Positions 27,901-39,000 of a DNA stretch of 64,000 nucleotides are shown here, piece by piece (position 1 is the stretch's first letter; every line of letters begins with the position of its first letter). The notes under the pieces are model-generated. The model searched no databases and was not told the DNA's origin. It saw nothing but the letters and a program-made list of their open reading frames with translations. The position numbers were made by a program, and so were the translations under genes. Where the stretch lies: assembly GCA_916610825.1 (NCBI GenBank), contig OU744454.1, positions 7,657,422-7,721,421 on the forward strand, written 5' to 3'. Source of the DNA: Haliclystus octoradiatus. Lineage: Eukaryota > Cnidaria > Staurozoa > Stauromedusae > Haliclystidae.

Positions 27901-28590
27901 GTGCGAACAAGTTTATGAATTGTTCATGAAGTGTTCATGAGCAAATTTACTCATCGTAGTTACTTAAGCCTGAATGAAATAAATATTATGATTTATGTTA
28001 AAAAATTCAATGATTAGCTGAAATTCAAATTATGCTAAGGGTACAGATTTTGTTAATATCAACAAGATATTTACCCCTGCGAAAAAAAGTTCATGAGTTC
28101 ATGATTATGAAATTGCCCAAAAGTTCATTAATTGTTCATGAACGTGAATTTGCCAATTCTAGATAATGTTGAGAAGTTATGCATTTATGAGCAAACATCA
28201 TTGTGAATTATGGTGTTGATATTAACAAAATCGATAACCTTACTTAGCATAGTTGGAATTTCATCTAATCTTTGAACTTTTCCAGCATAAATAATATTAT
28301 TTATTTCAACCATGCTAAACTAACTACTATGAATATTTTGCTAAATAATATTGAGAAGTTTTGAATTTATGAGCAAAAAACATTGTGAGTTATTGTGTTG
28401 CTATTTTTAAAATCGGTACACTTAAAATAATTGGAATTTCAGCTAATCATTGAATTTTTTCAGCATTAATCATATCATCAATTTTAATCAGGCTAAACTA
28501 ACTACTACGAATAATTTTGCTAAATAATGTTGAGAAGTTTTGAATTTTTGAGCAAAAAGCACTGCACGTTATCGTGTTGATATTAGTAAA

Positions 28591-29028
28591 TTAAGCGTAA
28601 GCGTAAATTACATTGGACATCTCTACATTTTTCTTAACCAATGCAATAACAAATGTAAATGCAATTTGCTAGAGTTCTCCAAGTATTTTTAAAATTTGTT
28701 AAGATGAAAGAGTGTGGATATGAAGTGATAATTGCCGTATATGACATTTTTGGTTAGAAGGTATGTAGGAATTTACAAAAGAGTTGTATAAACATGCTAT
28801 TTTTCCATCATATGTGATGCCGAACAAAATATTTTTTGATACTTCAATGAACGAATTTTAACGAGTGTTGAACATTTTTTAGCTTATACCTTTTAATTTA
28901 TTCATGATGATGTAGATAGGAGGATAAATCGAATAGGATTCAAAAATTAATTACTGTCTTCATATCATTAATTTTTTTTCTGTGTTGATGTTGATCAGGT
29001 AACAGAGCCCTATAGATATATAGATTGA
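28591..29028. other. Spacer between satellite and foldback element
   Basis: The satellite signal is lost within a few tens of bases after 28590. No gene, repeat or motif was recognised up to the foldback target duplication at 29029. Confidence 0.5.
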
Positions 29029-29035
29029 CTGATAT

Positions 29036-29861
29036 CAAGATATTATAATAGAACCAAGATAGTCTAACTCAGATTTGTGTTTTTGAGAGTTTTAAACAGG
29101 CCATAATATTATCTTACCTTTGTGAAAATCAACCAAATAAATTGTATTTAACATCCTCAAGCATTGAATAATTCAAATTTAAAAACGACGTCTTTGCCTG
29201 ACATCAATAACATCCTCAAAAGTCTATCTTTGTTGACCCAATATCGATCAATTCCAAACATTTTGATCTGTTTTGCCACGGCAAAATCACTGAGAATTGG
29301 CCTCAAAATCTATTTTAAGATCATCTCGTTTCGATGCGAAAAAATTACCGGGGCTAAGATTATCAAATAAACAAACTTACTTTCTTGTGAAACATTTATT
29401 AAACATTGCTGATATTCAATATGTTTGAAATGTCGCGAGTGGCAAAAAGTCATCAGAACCGGGTTTCATGATTTCATCTAAACCGCGCGAAAAAATGTTT
29501 TACTTTTCACAAGAAAGTAAGTTTGTTTATTTGATAATCTTAGCCCCGGTAATTTTTTCGCATCGAAACGAGATGATCTTAAAATAGATTTTGAGGCCAA
29601 TTCTCAGTGATTTTGCCGTGGCAAAACAGATCAAAATGTTTGGAATTGATCGATATTGGGTCAACAAAGATAGACTTTTGAGGATGTTATTGATGTCAGG
29701 CAAAGACGTCGTTTTTAAATTTGAATTATTCAATGCTTGAGGATGTTAAATACAACTTATTTGGTTGATTTTCACAAAGGTAAGATAATATTATGGCCTG
29801 TTTAAAACTCTCAAAAACACAAATCTGAGTTAGACTATCTTGGTTCTATTATAATATCTTG
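29036..29861. mobile_element. Foldback (long inverted repeat) DNA element with 7-bp target duplication
   Basis: Two inverted arms of about 357 bp (29036-29392 and 29505-29861) flank a 112-bp centre. The arms are nearly identical; I noticed one substitution near 29140/29750. The same 68-residue open frame therefore occurs on both arms (29164-29370 plus, 29733-29527 minus). The outermost bases are CAAGATATT and its complement. The 7-bp sequence CTGATAT is present directly outside both ends (29029-29035 and 29862-29868), as expected of a transposition footprint. No transposase is present, so it is non-autonomous. A 7-bp duplication would suit Dada- or P-type transposases better than hAT or Tc1, but I cannot assign a superfamily from ends alone. 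Confidence 0.85.
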
Positions 29862-29868
29862 CTGATAT

Positions 29869-30247
29869 GCAAATAAGATTTTTTTCTGTTTTCCCAATTA
29901 CTTGAAAATGATATAATCTATATAGAGACTTTCGAAACAAATATGATTAATTGTATATTTATTGCAGACCTGGATGATAAATGACAATCCAACTACTCTT
30001 TACATATCACTTACATTTACAATAGCTAGACCAAACTAGCCAAGTGAATGTTTATAACAATTTGTCTTGAAATTGATAACCAAGTAGTGTATTTCACCTC
30101 AAGTAAATGGAAGATCATGTTTAAGGAAGATCTTCTCTTTATTAATGAATTAAAATTATTAGTAGCCAACATATCAACAACAATGGCAAAATGGTGACTA
30201 TTCTGCTACAAACCCCCTTAGATGCACATTTTATTTTATAATTTCAG
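29869..30247. other. Upstream region of the DNRLRE-PAN gene
   Basis: No gene was recognised. The last bases before the start codon are TTTATAATTTCAG, a good 3' splice site with a T-rich tract. The first coding exon is therefore probably preceded by a 5'-UTR intron or receives a trans-spliced leader. Confidence 0.4.
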
Positions 30248-30305
30248 ATGAGTTCCTCTATTTACACTGTTGGATTGGTATATCTCTTTCTTGTGATACA
30301 CGAAG
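30248..30305 (+). CDS. Exon 1 (signal peptide) of DNRLRE-PAN secreted protein
   Basis: The ATG at 30248 opens 19 codons plus one base and is followed by a GTAATT donor at 30306. The peptide starts MSSSIYTVG and continues with the hydrophobic core LVYLFLVI, so it looks like a signal peptide. The exon ends in phase 1, exactly what the next recognised exon (34887) needs. The ATG comes directly after an ATTTCAG acceptor. I place it as exon 1 because of the splice phase, the matching strand and the secreted nature of the downstream domains. Unseen exons in the 4.6-kb intron, which contains a LINE, cannot be excluded. Confidence 0.6.
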
Positions 30306-30861
30306 GTAATTTCATAATTGTTTAAGACTACTCAAATATTTATAATTAAAAATAAAATCTGCTTAAGCATACCGAGAAAATCTAATTTCAGATATCTGTA
30401 GCTGACCTCCAGTGTCTCAGTTTAATAAATTTAGCTTCAAAAATAACTTGAAATGGCGTCATAACACACTTGGTTGCCATGATTACTCTTTTATATCGAC
30501 GTCCGCTGGATAACAGAGCAGGGGACACCTTCAGTGTAATCACTAACCATTCCGGCATGATTTTGATTATGATTGCACAATAGTTACCCGGTATGATTCC
30601 TAACCAGGATAGTGTAACCTTTGCCTAACTCCCACAATTCCCAATCAAAATATTCGAAAGTAGTATCATTCGAATTAGCGTGTTATGTTATATGTTTTTA
30701 TCTGGTTTGCTGTTTTATTTTTGTTTTGTACTCTACTTCATATCGAATCAAAATGTATCTTTTCATTTTTGTGGCCTATGCAGCCTTACGTCATCGCTGC
30801 TATTGTTTGCAAGGGACCCCCGGTAGATCTCCCCAATCAATCATGACCGCTTAATGAAATC

Positions 30862-32790
30862 GCATATTCTCTCTCCAATCGCACGGCCTTTTATTTAAAG
30901 CTGCAAGTTCACAGCTTTTGGTATTTTGTAGGATGGTCATTACTGTTGCAGTTGTAAATTCATAAAAGAGTGTATCCTACAGTCAGATGGTTATTTTTAT
31001 TTGTTAATGCCTTCGCCAAATTCACCTCGTAAACTATTGTTGATAAACATTAAACTCAGCAACGCGGGTAACTCCTTGCTATAGTATAGTATAAACTAAA
31101 CAGGAAAAAACGAACCTTGGATTTAATTTAAATAAGAACATCATTTATTCCCTTGATCTCTGCATGCATGCCATTCAGTATAAATTATGAATAAAATAAA
31201 TCTCCGTTATATGCTATATAATTAACAAATAATGTTCATATGAACAATTTAAAAATGATCATAGTAACAATTATAAGAGGGAAATAAAAAGATACATGAA
31301 TCTTCTGATTAATTGTAATTAAAAAATTAAGGCAATAAAGTAGTAAAAATATTGAATACATATAAACAAGTGAATTATAGACTCTATCCACCTGCAGAGC
31401 TTCTTGAAATAGGAATGGATAACAGATTAATTTCCCTGGTAGTAAATAGGCCTACCGACAGTGGCGCAAGTGGAAGTGTATAAACATTCACATTAGTTAA
31501 TTTTACTTATACGATGGGTGTTAGTCTTAAGAATGAAATTGCTAAACATTTTATAGAATTTTATGAATAACCATGAACAGTGAATATAGAGGTGAAGAAA
31601 AAATAATAATTTGTTCGCGATCATTATCCTTGAATGAAATTGTGTCGATTTGTTGTCCTAAATTTATTTGAGGTATTAGGTTGAAAAATGCATGTACAGT
31701 ATAAAACAATAATGTAGTATCATGTAAGTAAGGACATCAGACCTGAAAGGCCTTTGAAAACAAACACAGGCCCCATGATCACTGCCTAAGATCAGTATGA
31801 TTTGCAACATACACATAACTTTATAAGTACCTTTCGACTTAATTTTTATAAATTGTTTTATCATTATGTATTTGAGTTTTTAAGTGTTTTAGTTTTAAAA
31901 GTTTTGCAGAAATATTGACTGCATTATAAATAAATGAATGACAAAAAGGGTACATTCTATAAATTCTTTGTCCCTTATTGTATTAATTTATATTTTATAT
32001 AGTTGATAATTATCCTTGAATAAGCTAACCTTTGCATACTGCAAGTACTTTTCCTCTTCAAAAATACATGTTAAGTTGTCCTTATTGAGCAGATTCTCTT
32101 AATGCAGCAAGGCAATGTATCCGTTCCCAGGAGCCATCTCAATCAGCGATCATCACCAAAGAATAATGGCTATCGTTGAATTTGTAAATAGAATGCTCTG
32201 AATTCTATGCCTCCTATTTTTTCATTTTTTCAATTTAGCACCCATAAGCGTTTTTCTTCACGGGCGCTTATGGGTGCAGAGTATGTTAGGAATGTGAGAT
32301 AGACTATTACCATTGGTTGACAATTTAATTATTTGAAGGCTAATATATCTGAGTTGTGCAAATCATGACAATCAAATTTTTCATCTATGACTTCAATTCA
32401 TTTTAAACTCAATGGTTCGTCCTAAAATGCTTTCAGATTAAAATAACACTTCAGAATGCTAGTTGAAATTCTTAAATAGAGACAGAATTTGTTGATACAT
32501 ATGTTTCTTTGTTATATACGTCCCATTTTTCTTCAGTTTTGAGTATCTTATAAAATTTTATTTTCAAATCTCAAAGTGAGAATTTGTGAACGATGATTAC
32601 ATAAGAATTCACAGCACATGAAACAGCCACGAAACACATTACCGTCGAAAACTGAAATCGTTTGGATAGTTCTCGATAGGAAGTAATTACATATTCTTTA
32701 GTACGACTCCATTGTCACCTTCAAGAAATTAAAGAAATTAAAAAAGAGAAATTTATGAAGTTTTACGATTGTTAAATTTGTGATATATCT
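30862..32790. other. Intron 1 sequence of DNRLRE-PAN gene without recognisable genes
   Basis: Short frames at 30621-30854 (plus) and 31864-31676 (minus) have no motif. A short inverted repeat based on CACCCATAAGCG / CGCTTATGGGTG lies at about 32239-32277 and forms a perfect-looking hairpin. Confidence 0.45.
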
Positions 32791-33065
32791 GTGTGTGTGT
32801 GTGTTTTATTTGAATTCGTTGCCAAAATGAGCATTTGAAGCTCGTTTTACATTATTGATACGAATACAGTATAAAATAAGAATAATAACAATAAGTAATA
32901 ATATTTACAACAGCAAACTATAATAATATTAGTAATAACAATAGTGAATATAATGATCAAAACATTGAAGAAGAAAAATGAAGAAATTATGTATGATAGT
33001 GGAAATAGTAAAAGTAAGTATAATAATAATATAATAATTTCAATAATAGTAATGTTGATTTTTCT
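32791..33065. repeat. (TG)n microsatellite and ATT/AAT-rich tract at the LINE 3' side
   Basis: A short GT run (about 32791-32804) and a long imperfect AAT/ATA-rich stretch (about 32870-33060) lie just beyond the LINE stop. Tails of short simple repeats are typical of CR1/L2-type elements. Confidence 0.6.
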
Positions 33066-33102
33066 TATTAATTAATCACGTGTGTTAGTTGCTTGAGTAT
33101 TT

Positions 33103-34400
33103 TTAACGGCTGCTAATATTCATCAGATGGCACCTTCTTTTCCATCCCAAAGCTTTGACGTATTCTGATATTGTTCTTTTAAAGGTTCGAATACTATGTT
33201 TCAGTAGTGTATGTGGTATAAATTGCCATAGCCTTGTCCCAACTGCCACAAACGACCATCTGAGTGAGGCTGTATGACATCGAGGTGAGACAAGATTTTT
33301 TGGATGTTCGGATGATGTATATTTGGTAATAGATATTTTGAAGAGGGTGAATATCAAGTTTGGGGTTTCAGTTTTGAGTGTTTTGTGGATTATTGTGGCT
33401 AGCTTGACTATTCTTCTAGTATGAAGGCTTTGGAGGAGGTGATCTTTGCAATGATTGTTGTAGTAAGGAGTAAGTTGAGTGATGGACTTTTTTGCATGCG
33501 TTCAAGTTTTAAGTTATCGCTTTGATTGATGCCGAGAAGTAAAACACTGCAGTTTTTAGGTGAGGACGGATGTATGATGTAGATAGTGTGGTGGAAAGCT
33601 GTGTGTTTAGTGATCGTTTGACTGCTTTGTTTATTAGAGACATATGTTGGCCTTGCGGATGCAGTTTTTGAGATGTTCTTTCATGGTTAGTTTACTGTCG
33701 ATGTGGGCTCCAAGTATCTTGATATTTTCTAACCAGGGTAATTCAGTTGTTTCAATGGTGATGTAGTCGTTAGTTGGATCTGTTTTGTTGGTGATAATAA
33801 TACATTGAGTTTTTGATTGATTTAACTGTAGGCCGTTTACTTTGAACCACTGATGTACTTTCTCTAGGTCTTGATTTATTTTATGAATAGCAGTGAGTTT
33901 ATTTTTGGTTGAAAGGTAGAGGGTAGTACCATCAGCGTATCGCATTATAGAAGAGTTTATTGTAACGAAAGAAAAATCAGCTACGTAGATGTTGAATAGT
34001 AACGGAGAAAGTATCGAACCTTGAGGAACTCCACGATGGCAAGGAGAGGGCCTCGATAGCTCATTTTGTATTTTAACAGATTGAGTCGTTCCACTCAAGT
34101 AACTTGATAATAGTTTACAGCTTGCCAAATCGATTCCATATGCTTTCAGCTTTTCTATCAGCAATGAATGGTCTACCGTCTACCATATCGAATGCTTTTG
34201 AAAGGTCAAGTGATACGATTACAGTACTTTTATTATCATCAATTGATGCTCTGCAGTCTTGGGTTAATTTTAATAGGGCTGCTTCAGTGCCATGGCCCTG
34301 AATAAATCCGAACATATCGGAGGGAAAGAGCTGAGTGAAATGTGAGTTTAGTTGGTTTGTTAAGATTCGTTCAAATACTTTGGAACTGTCATATCGACTA
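33103..34400 (-). pseudogene. CR1/Jockey-like LINE reverse transcriptase, 5'-truncated and inactive
   Basis: Read on the minus strand, the RT domain has its motifs in order. These are FERILTNQL, the HGTEAALLKL box, VSLDLSKAFD (first catalytic Asp region), LIEKLKAYGI, GVPQGSILSPLLFNIY, MRYADGTTLYL and WFKVNGLQLNQSKTQ. The extreme C-terminus (33357-33103) has a TRLWQFIP word and ends ...CHLMNISSR. It lies in intron 1 of the DNRLRE-PAN gene, in antisense. It is dead for two visible reasons: the catalytic YADD box reads YADG, and a 7-bp duplication of GTCTACC (34171-34184) shifts the frame between DMVD and the next helix. The N-terminal half and endonuclease are missing. The 3' side runs into ATT-rich sequence. 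Confidence 0.8.
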
Positions 34401-34886
34401 GGTTTGTTGTATAAATGCGTTGTTTCCCAGAAAGCTGTGTCTGTTTTTCTGATTTCTCATGAGTTCCTTCTACGATAAAATCGACAACAAGCTCCAACGT
34501 GCTCAGAAAAATTGACAATATCCGGAATATTTTGCTAGAACGGTATTTCAATCTTTATATAAAAACAGCTTATACAGTTTTCCACTTTTCTATAGTTTTA
34601 GCAACACCATACAAACAGTATAATCATTTTATATGTACAGTTAAATTTGAAATACAATTCAGATACCCAATTTTGAGTCACCCTCCTCGATGTTCCACAT
34701 TCGTAACCTCCAAATGTCCAATAATAATTATATGCTATTTACCCTGTCGATCAACTTTTTTTTGTTTTTGTACACCTGTTCTAGCTTGTTCATCAACCTT
34801 CATTAAAAGGCATTACATTGAGAAAGAAGAGGATGACAAAAAACTTAAATATAAAATTTCTAACAACATATGCAATTGGAATTCAG

Positions 34887-35345
34887 GCTCTTTCAGGTTT
34901 CCATACACTAAAACTAACACATCGAAGATGGCGATATTTCTGAAATTTCATGATGTTAGAACATTTGATGACTATATGATTTCTGAAGCTCATCTTCGAC
35001 TCACTGCTGAAAGTGGTCAAATATCACGTGGATCTGGATCTGTTTTGATTCAACTGAATAAAGAACTTAGTACAAGTGGAAATTGTGAAATCGATGTGAA
35101 TAATGCAAAAATCTCTTGGGAATTACCTCAATTTGAATCAGATAATGTGTACCTGACAACAAATTTGGTATCACTTTTCACCCAATCAAAACCTGCCTTG
35201 AATAACACTGGAATCACTGTTGAGTTGGTTATATCTATGGATTTATCTGCACCAGAACACGATTTTCCATGCCGAACCTTCTATAATTTTGGACAAGCTA
35301 ATGGAGATGAAAACAAAGTTGCATCATTAGTATTGACCTACGAAC
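34887..35345 (+). CDS. Exon 2 of DNRLRE-PAN secreted protein: DNRLRE-like domain
   Basis: The exon starts after an ATTCAG acceptor with two bases that complete the phase-1 codon of exon 1. It runs 152 codons and ends one base into a codon at C|GTAAGT. The peptide fits the DNRLRE (CBM96-type) beta-sandwich pattern: SKMAIFLKFHDV (first strand), ISEAHLRLT, a loop, ISWELPQF, VYLTTNLVSLF, ITVELVIS, TFYNFGQ and a final ASLVLTYE that mirrors the family's closing 'PxLxVxY' strand. The domain is extracellular in other animal proteins and is often paired with adhesion modules. The name is by motif recognition only. The intron that follows (35346-40781) contains the Copia element and a tRNA-like sequence. 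Confidence 0.65.
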
Positions 35346-35794
35346 GTAAGTAAATAGGGATTTACTGTTGACATTGATGATTTTCCTCCTGTTTCCTTTA
35401 GTATAATCAATATATTAACTTGAATGATTAAAATCTCTATAATTCCAAGCAATCAAGAACATTTTTAATCATTATCTCACTGTACATCAATATCAACGTT
35501 TAGGATTGTAGTTCATAGGTGCAGGATATGAATAAATACTCATTAAACTAGATGTTGTTTATCTTGATTCCTTCTTCATAAAGACTTCTAATAAATGAAT
35601 ATCACACTTTTATTTACTTGGTACATATTTATCGCAGTTGTATAGATAATCACGTTGTACTGTACAGACTGTACAGCTTGGAAACGAAAGACTTATAAAT
35701 CATACACTACATTTGATTAGCTGTTGGTAGTTAAAAAGGATCTCACTTAGGCAGGAGTTATACGAGCGAAAACAAAGAAATATATTTCACAAAT

Positions 35795-35970
35795 TGTTGA
35801 ACAATACAGATGTTTATATTATATAAGTAATTAAACGGTTGCGTGGTTATACACACGCCCTCTTTATAGTTCTTGTAGTTCTAGTGTGACTGTGTTACAG
35901 ACCAGTCGTTGATTATATACTCGTGTGTTTATTGCCTTATTATCTCTGTGATATACATAGCACTCTTTAA
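35795..35970 (+). repeat. 5' LTR of Copia element
   Basis: Starts TGTTGAACAATACAGATG at 35795, repeated at 39959. The right end is set by the PBS, giving about 176 bp; the exact last base is uncertain. Confidence 0.75.
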
Positions 35971-35972
35971 TA

Positions 35973-35986
35973 GGTTATGGGCCCAG
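35973..35986 (+). promoter_or_regulatory. Primer-binding site complementary to initiator tRNA-Met anticodon arm
   Basis: GGTTATGGGCCCAG is the reverse complement of the initiator tRNA-Met anticodon stem-loop (the ...CUGGGCCCAUAACC... stretch). Drosophila copia uses a 5' half of this tRNA rather than its 3' CCA end. The position, 2-3 bases after the LTR, is as expected. Confidence 0.8.
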
Positions 35987-36082
35987 GTGTCAAAAATATT
36001 TTAAAGATATATTTTGATCATACATGCTTTTGTTTGAAAGACACGTTCAGAGACTAAAACACGTTTAAACTAATAATACATT

Positions 36083-39000
36083 ATGGATAGTCCTCCAGAA
36101 AAATATACCACAGCATTTGTTCCATTGAACGGGAAGAATTATGTTACTTGGAAAGTACAATGTTCTATGGCGCTAATGAAGGAGAATTTGTGGGGATTTG
36201 TCAATGGTAGTGACATAGAACCGGATGGTACCAAAGATACGGAGAAGGAGAAGCATTTACGCTATAGGATAAGAAGAGATAGAGCATTGGCTATTATAGT
36301 TCTATCTGTTAAACCTTCGTTGTTGTATCTTTTGGGTACACCAGAGAACCCAGTGACAGTGTGGAAAGTTTTAGCCGACCAATTCCAACGTAAAACCTGG
36401 GCGATTAAGCTTGAACTAAGACGCAAATTGTACACGTTGCGCTTATCAAAAAAAGGGTCAGTACAAGACCATATTAAGTCAATTTTGATGGACTTGCAGC
36501 TGTCGGATCACCGATCGACGAAGAAGATAAAGTTGTGCAGTTATTGACAAGCTTACCAGACTCGTATAATATGCTTGTAACAGCTTTCGAAGCACACGAA
36601 AACGTGTCGAAAATGGATGTGGTTACGGAGAGATTATTACACGAAGAGACGAAGCTAAAAGAGAAATACTCTAAAGACAATGAGAAGATACTGGCATCAA
36701 CACACACATCTACACACGCATCAAAGAGTAATGTTCGATGCCATAAATGCAAAAATCTTGGGCATAAACAACGATATTGTCCAGAATTAGTTAAAGATGA
36801 GAGATCAACAGAGCGTAAACCTAAATACAAATCAACACGAAAGCATGCAAAAGCTACTGTTGCTACAAATTTATGGGAGAATACTTCAGACTCTGAAAGT
36901 GCTGGTTTGGTAATTAGCCACGCATTGTCTAAATCTGCAGGGGATACAAAAAGTATGTGGATTGTTGACTCAGGAGCTACGGCTCATATGTGTAATGATG
37001 CAACAAATATCATAAACTTGTCTCCTCTGACACCACCAATCACGGTGACAGTTGGTGACGGTCGAATATTGGAAGCTACAGGGAGTGGCAGTATGGTTTT
37101 ACACATGAATTTACCACGTGGACAATAGAAATGTCATCTACGAAGAATTTTATATGTACCAGATTTAGCGTTCAATTTATTTAGTGTTCCACAAGCAACA
37201 CACGCAAATAAGGTGATGTTGTTTACTTCAGAAAAATGTTATTTACGTAATTGCAATCGAGAGCTAATTGGCATGGGAAACAAGGTTAACGACCTTCACT
37301 ATTTAAATTGTGGATCGTTATGTGAAAATGCGAATTCGACTTTAATTAATAATTGCTCAAATGAAATGAAATGGCACAAAAGATTTTGACATTTGAATCT
37401 TAGGTATTTAAAAGAATTGGCTAACAGTGATATGGTAGATGATTTTATTTTCAATAGCAAAACAACAGTAGATTTTTGTGAGGCTTGTGTTGATGGTAAA
37501 ATTTAATCGGTTACCTTTTCCTACAAAAGGCGCTAATAGAGGCAAGGCTCCCTTAGAATTAATACACAGTGACGTGTGTGGACCACTTGATGAATTGCCA
37601 CTGGGTGGAGCGAAGTATTTTCGGACTATTATTGACGATTTTACGAGATATACGTGGGTGTACTTACTAAAACATAAAGACGAAGCTCTACAAGGTTTTA
37701 AAGATTGAAAATTGATGATAGAAAGCCAATTAGATAGAAAGTTAAAATCAATCCGCTCGGATAACAGAGGAGAATATATTTCGAAAGAATTTGATGATTT
37801 CCTGACTTCAGAAGGAGTGATCCGTGAACGGACAATTAAGAAAACTCCGGAGCAAAACGGAGTTGCGGAACGAAAGAATAGAACACTAGTTGAAACAGTT
37901 CGATCTATGCTAAGTTCTTCGCACTTGCCGCAGAAGTTTTGGGCGGAAGCTCTAGCCACTGCAGTCTATGTACTGAATAGAAGTCCAACAAAAGCTGTGA
38001 AGCAGAAAACGCCCTACGAAGCATTGTACGAGAAGAAACCAAGTGTAGGACATTTAAGAATTTTCGGTTGCCAAGCATATGCTCATGTAGCAAAAGACGA
38101 GCGTAAGAAGTTGGATTTTAAAGCGTGTAAATGTATAATGCTAGGATATAGCTTACAGTCCATAGGGATATAGACTGTGGGAACCAATACGTAAGAAGGT
38201 AATTCTTAGTAGAGATGTTATTTTTCATGAAAACGAAATGGGAAACAAGCAACCAGCAGAAGGTGAAGTTAATTATGATGATGACACCCGCTTAGTCGTT
38301 ATTGATACATCTAATGACAATGGTGAGAATTCAAACGAAAATGAAGTTGAGACTGTCCGAAGAACTTCATCGCGACAAAGAAATTCGCCTGATTACTTTG
38401 GTGAATGGACGTCAGTTGCTGCTGCACCCAATTCATACAATGACGTGGTAAAATGCATGGACAAGCGTGAATGGATAGATGCCATGCAGGAAGAGTTGGA
38501 TTCACTTAAAAGTCATAATGTATGGGATTTAGTACCACTACCTAAAGACCGTAAACTTGTAGGAAGTAGATGGGTATTTAAACAAACGTTTGACTCAAAT
38601 GGCAATCTGGAACGTTATAAGGCAAGACTGGTAGCTCAAGGTTACACGCAGAAGTTTGGCTATGATTATGATGAGACATTCTGTCCTGTAGTAAGGTTGG
38701 AAACCTTTCGAATGTTAATTGCTTTCTCAGTACAACATGGTCTGAAATTACATCAAATGGATGTAAAAACTGCATTTTTAAATGGAAATATTGACGAAGA
38801 TGTATATATGAAGCAGCGTCCAGGATTTACAAAGAAAGGAGACGAAAATTTAGTCTGTAAGTTAAATCGCAGTATTTATGGTCTCAAACAATCTCCACGT
38901 TGTTGGAATGAGACTTTACATAATAAATTAATTGATTTAAAGTTTATTCAATCAGAAAGTGATCCTTGTCTATATCGATCCACTGAAGATGAGAATACTG

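Larger units (their letters stand above)
8497..28590 (+). repeat. Large satellite array, ~178-183 bp monomer with higher-order structure
   Basis: About 20 kb is built of head-to-tail monomers. Anchor words recur every ~178-183 bp: GAGAAGTTTTGAATTTATGAG, AGCATTGTGAATTA, ATTGGAATTTCAGCTAATCATTG, and TTTTGCTAAATAA. Several monomer subtypes alternate, for example those with ATTAGCTACCATTAGTAA versus ACAAGTTATCATGTTTTT. Together they form a higher-order repeat whose junction blocks start at about 11250, 14173, 17070, 19993, 21435, 24906 and 27828. Three of the spacings are 2,922-2,923 bp. Edge monomers (8.5-9.2 kb and 28.3-28.6 kb) are the most diverged and resemble each other, while the interior is homogenised. 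Each monomer holds an imperfect dyad (TTAGC...GCTAA). No coding potential was found. Confidence 0.97.

Noticed and set aside
8497..28590. Regular repeats that might be read as a CRISPR-like array
   Set aside because: Units are contiguous 178-183 bp monomers without unique spacers, in an intron-bearing eukaryotic genome; it is satellite DNA.
8497..28590. CENP-B box or telomeric repeat within the satellite
   Set aside because: I looked for TTCG....A..CGGG-type and TTAGGG-type words in the monomers and found none.
29164..29733. Identical 68-residue frames on opposite strands
   Set aside because: They are the same sequence read on the two arms of the foldback element; no motif or separate support for coding.
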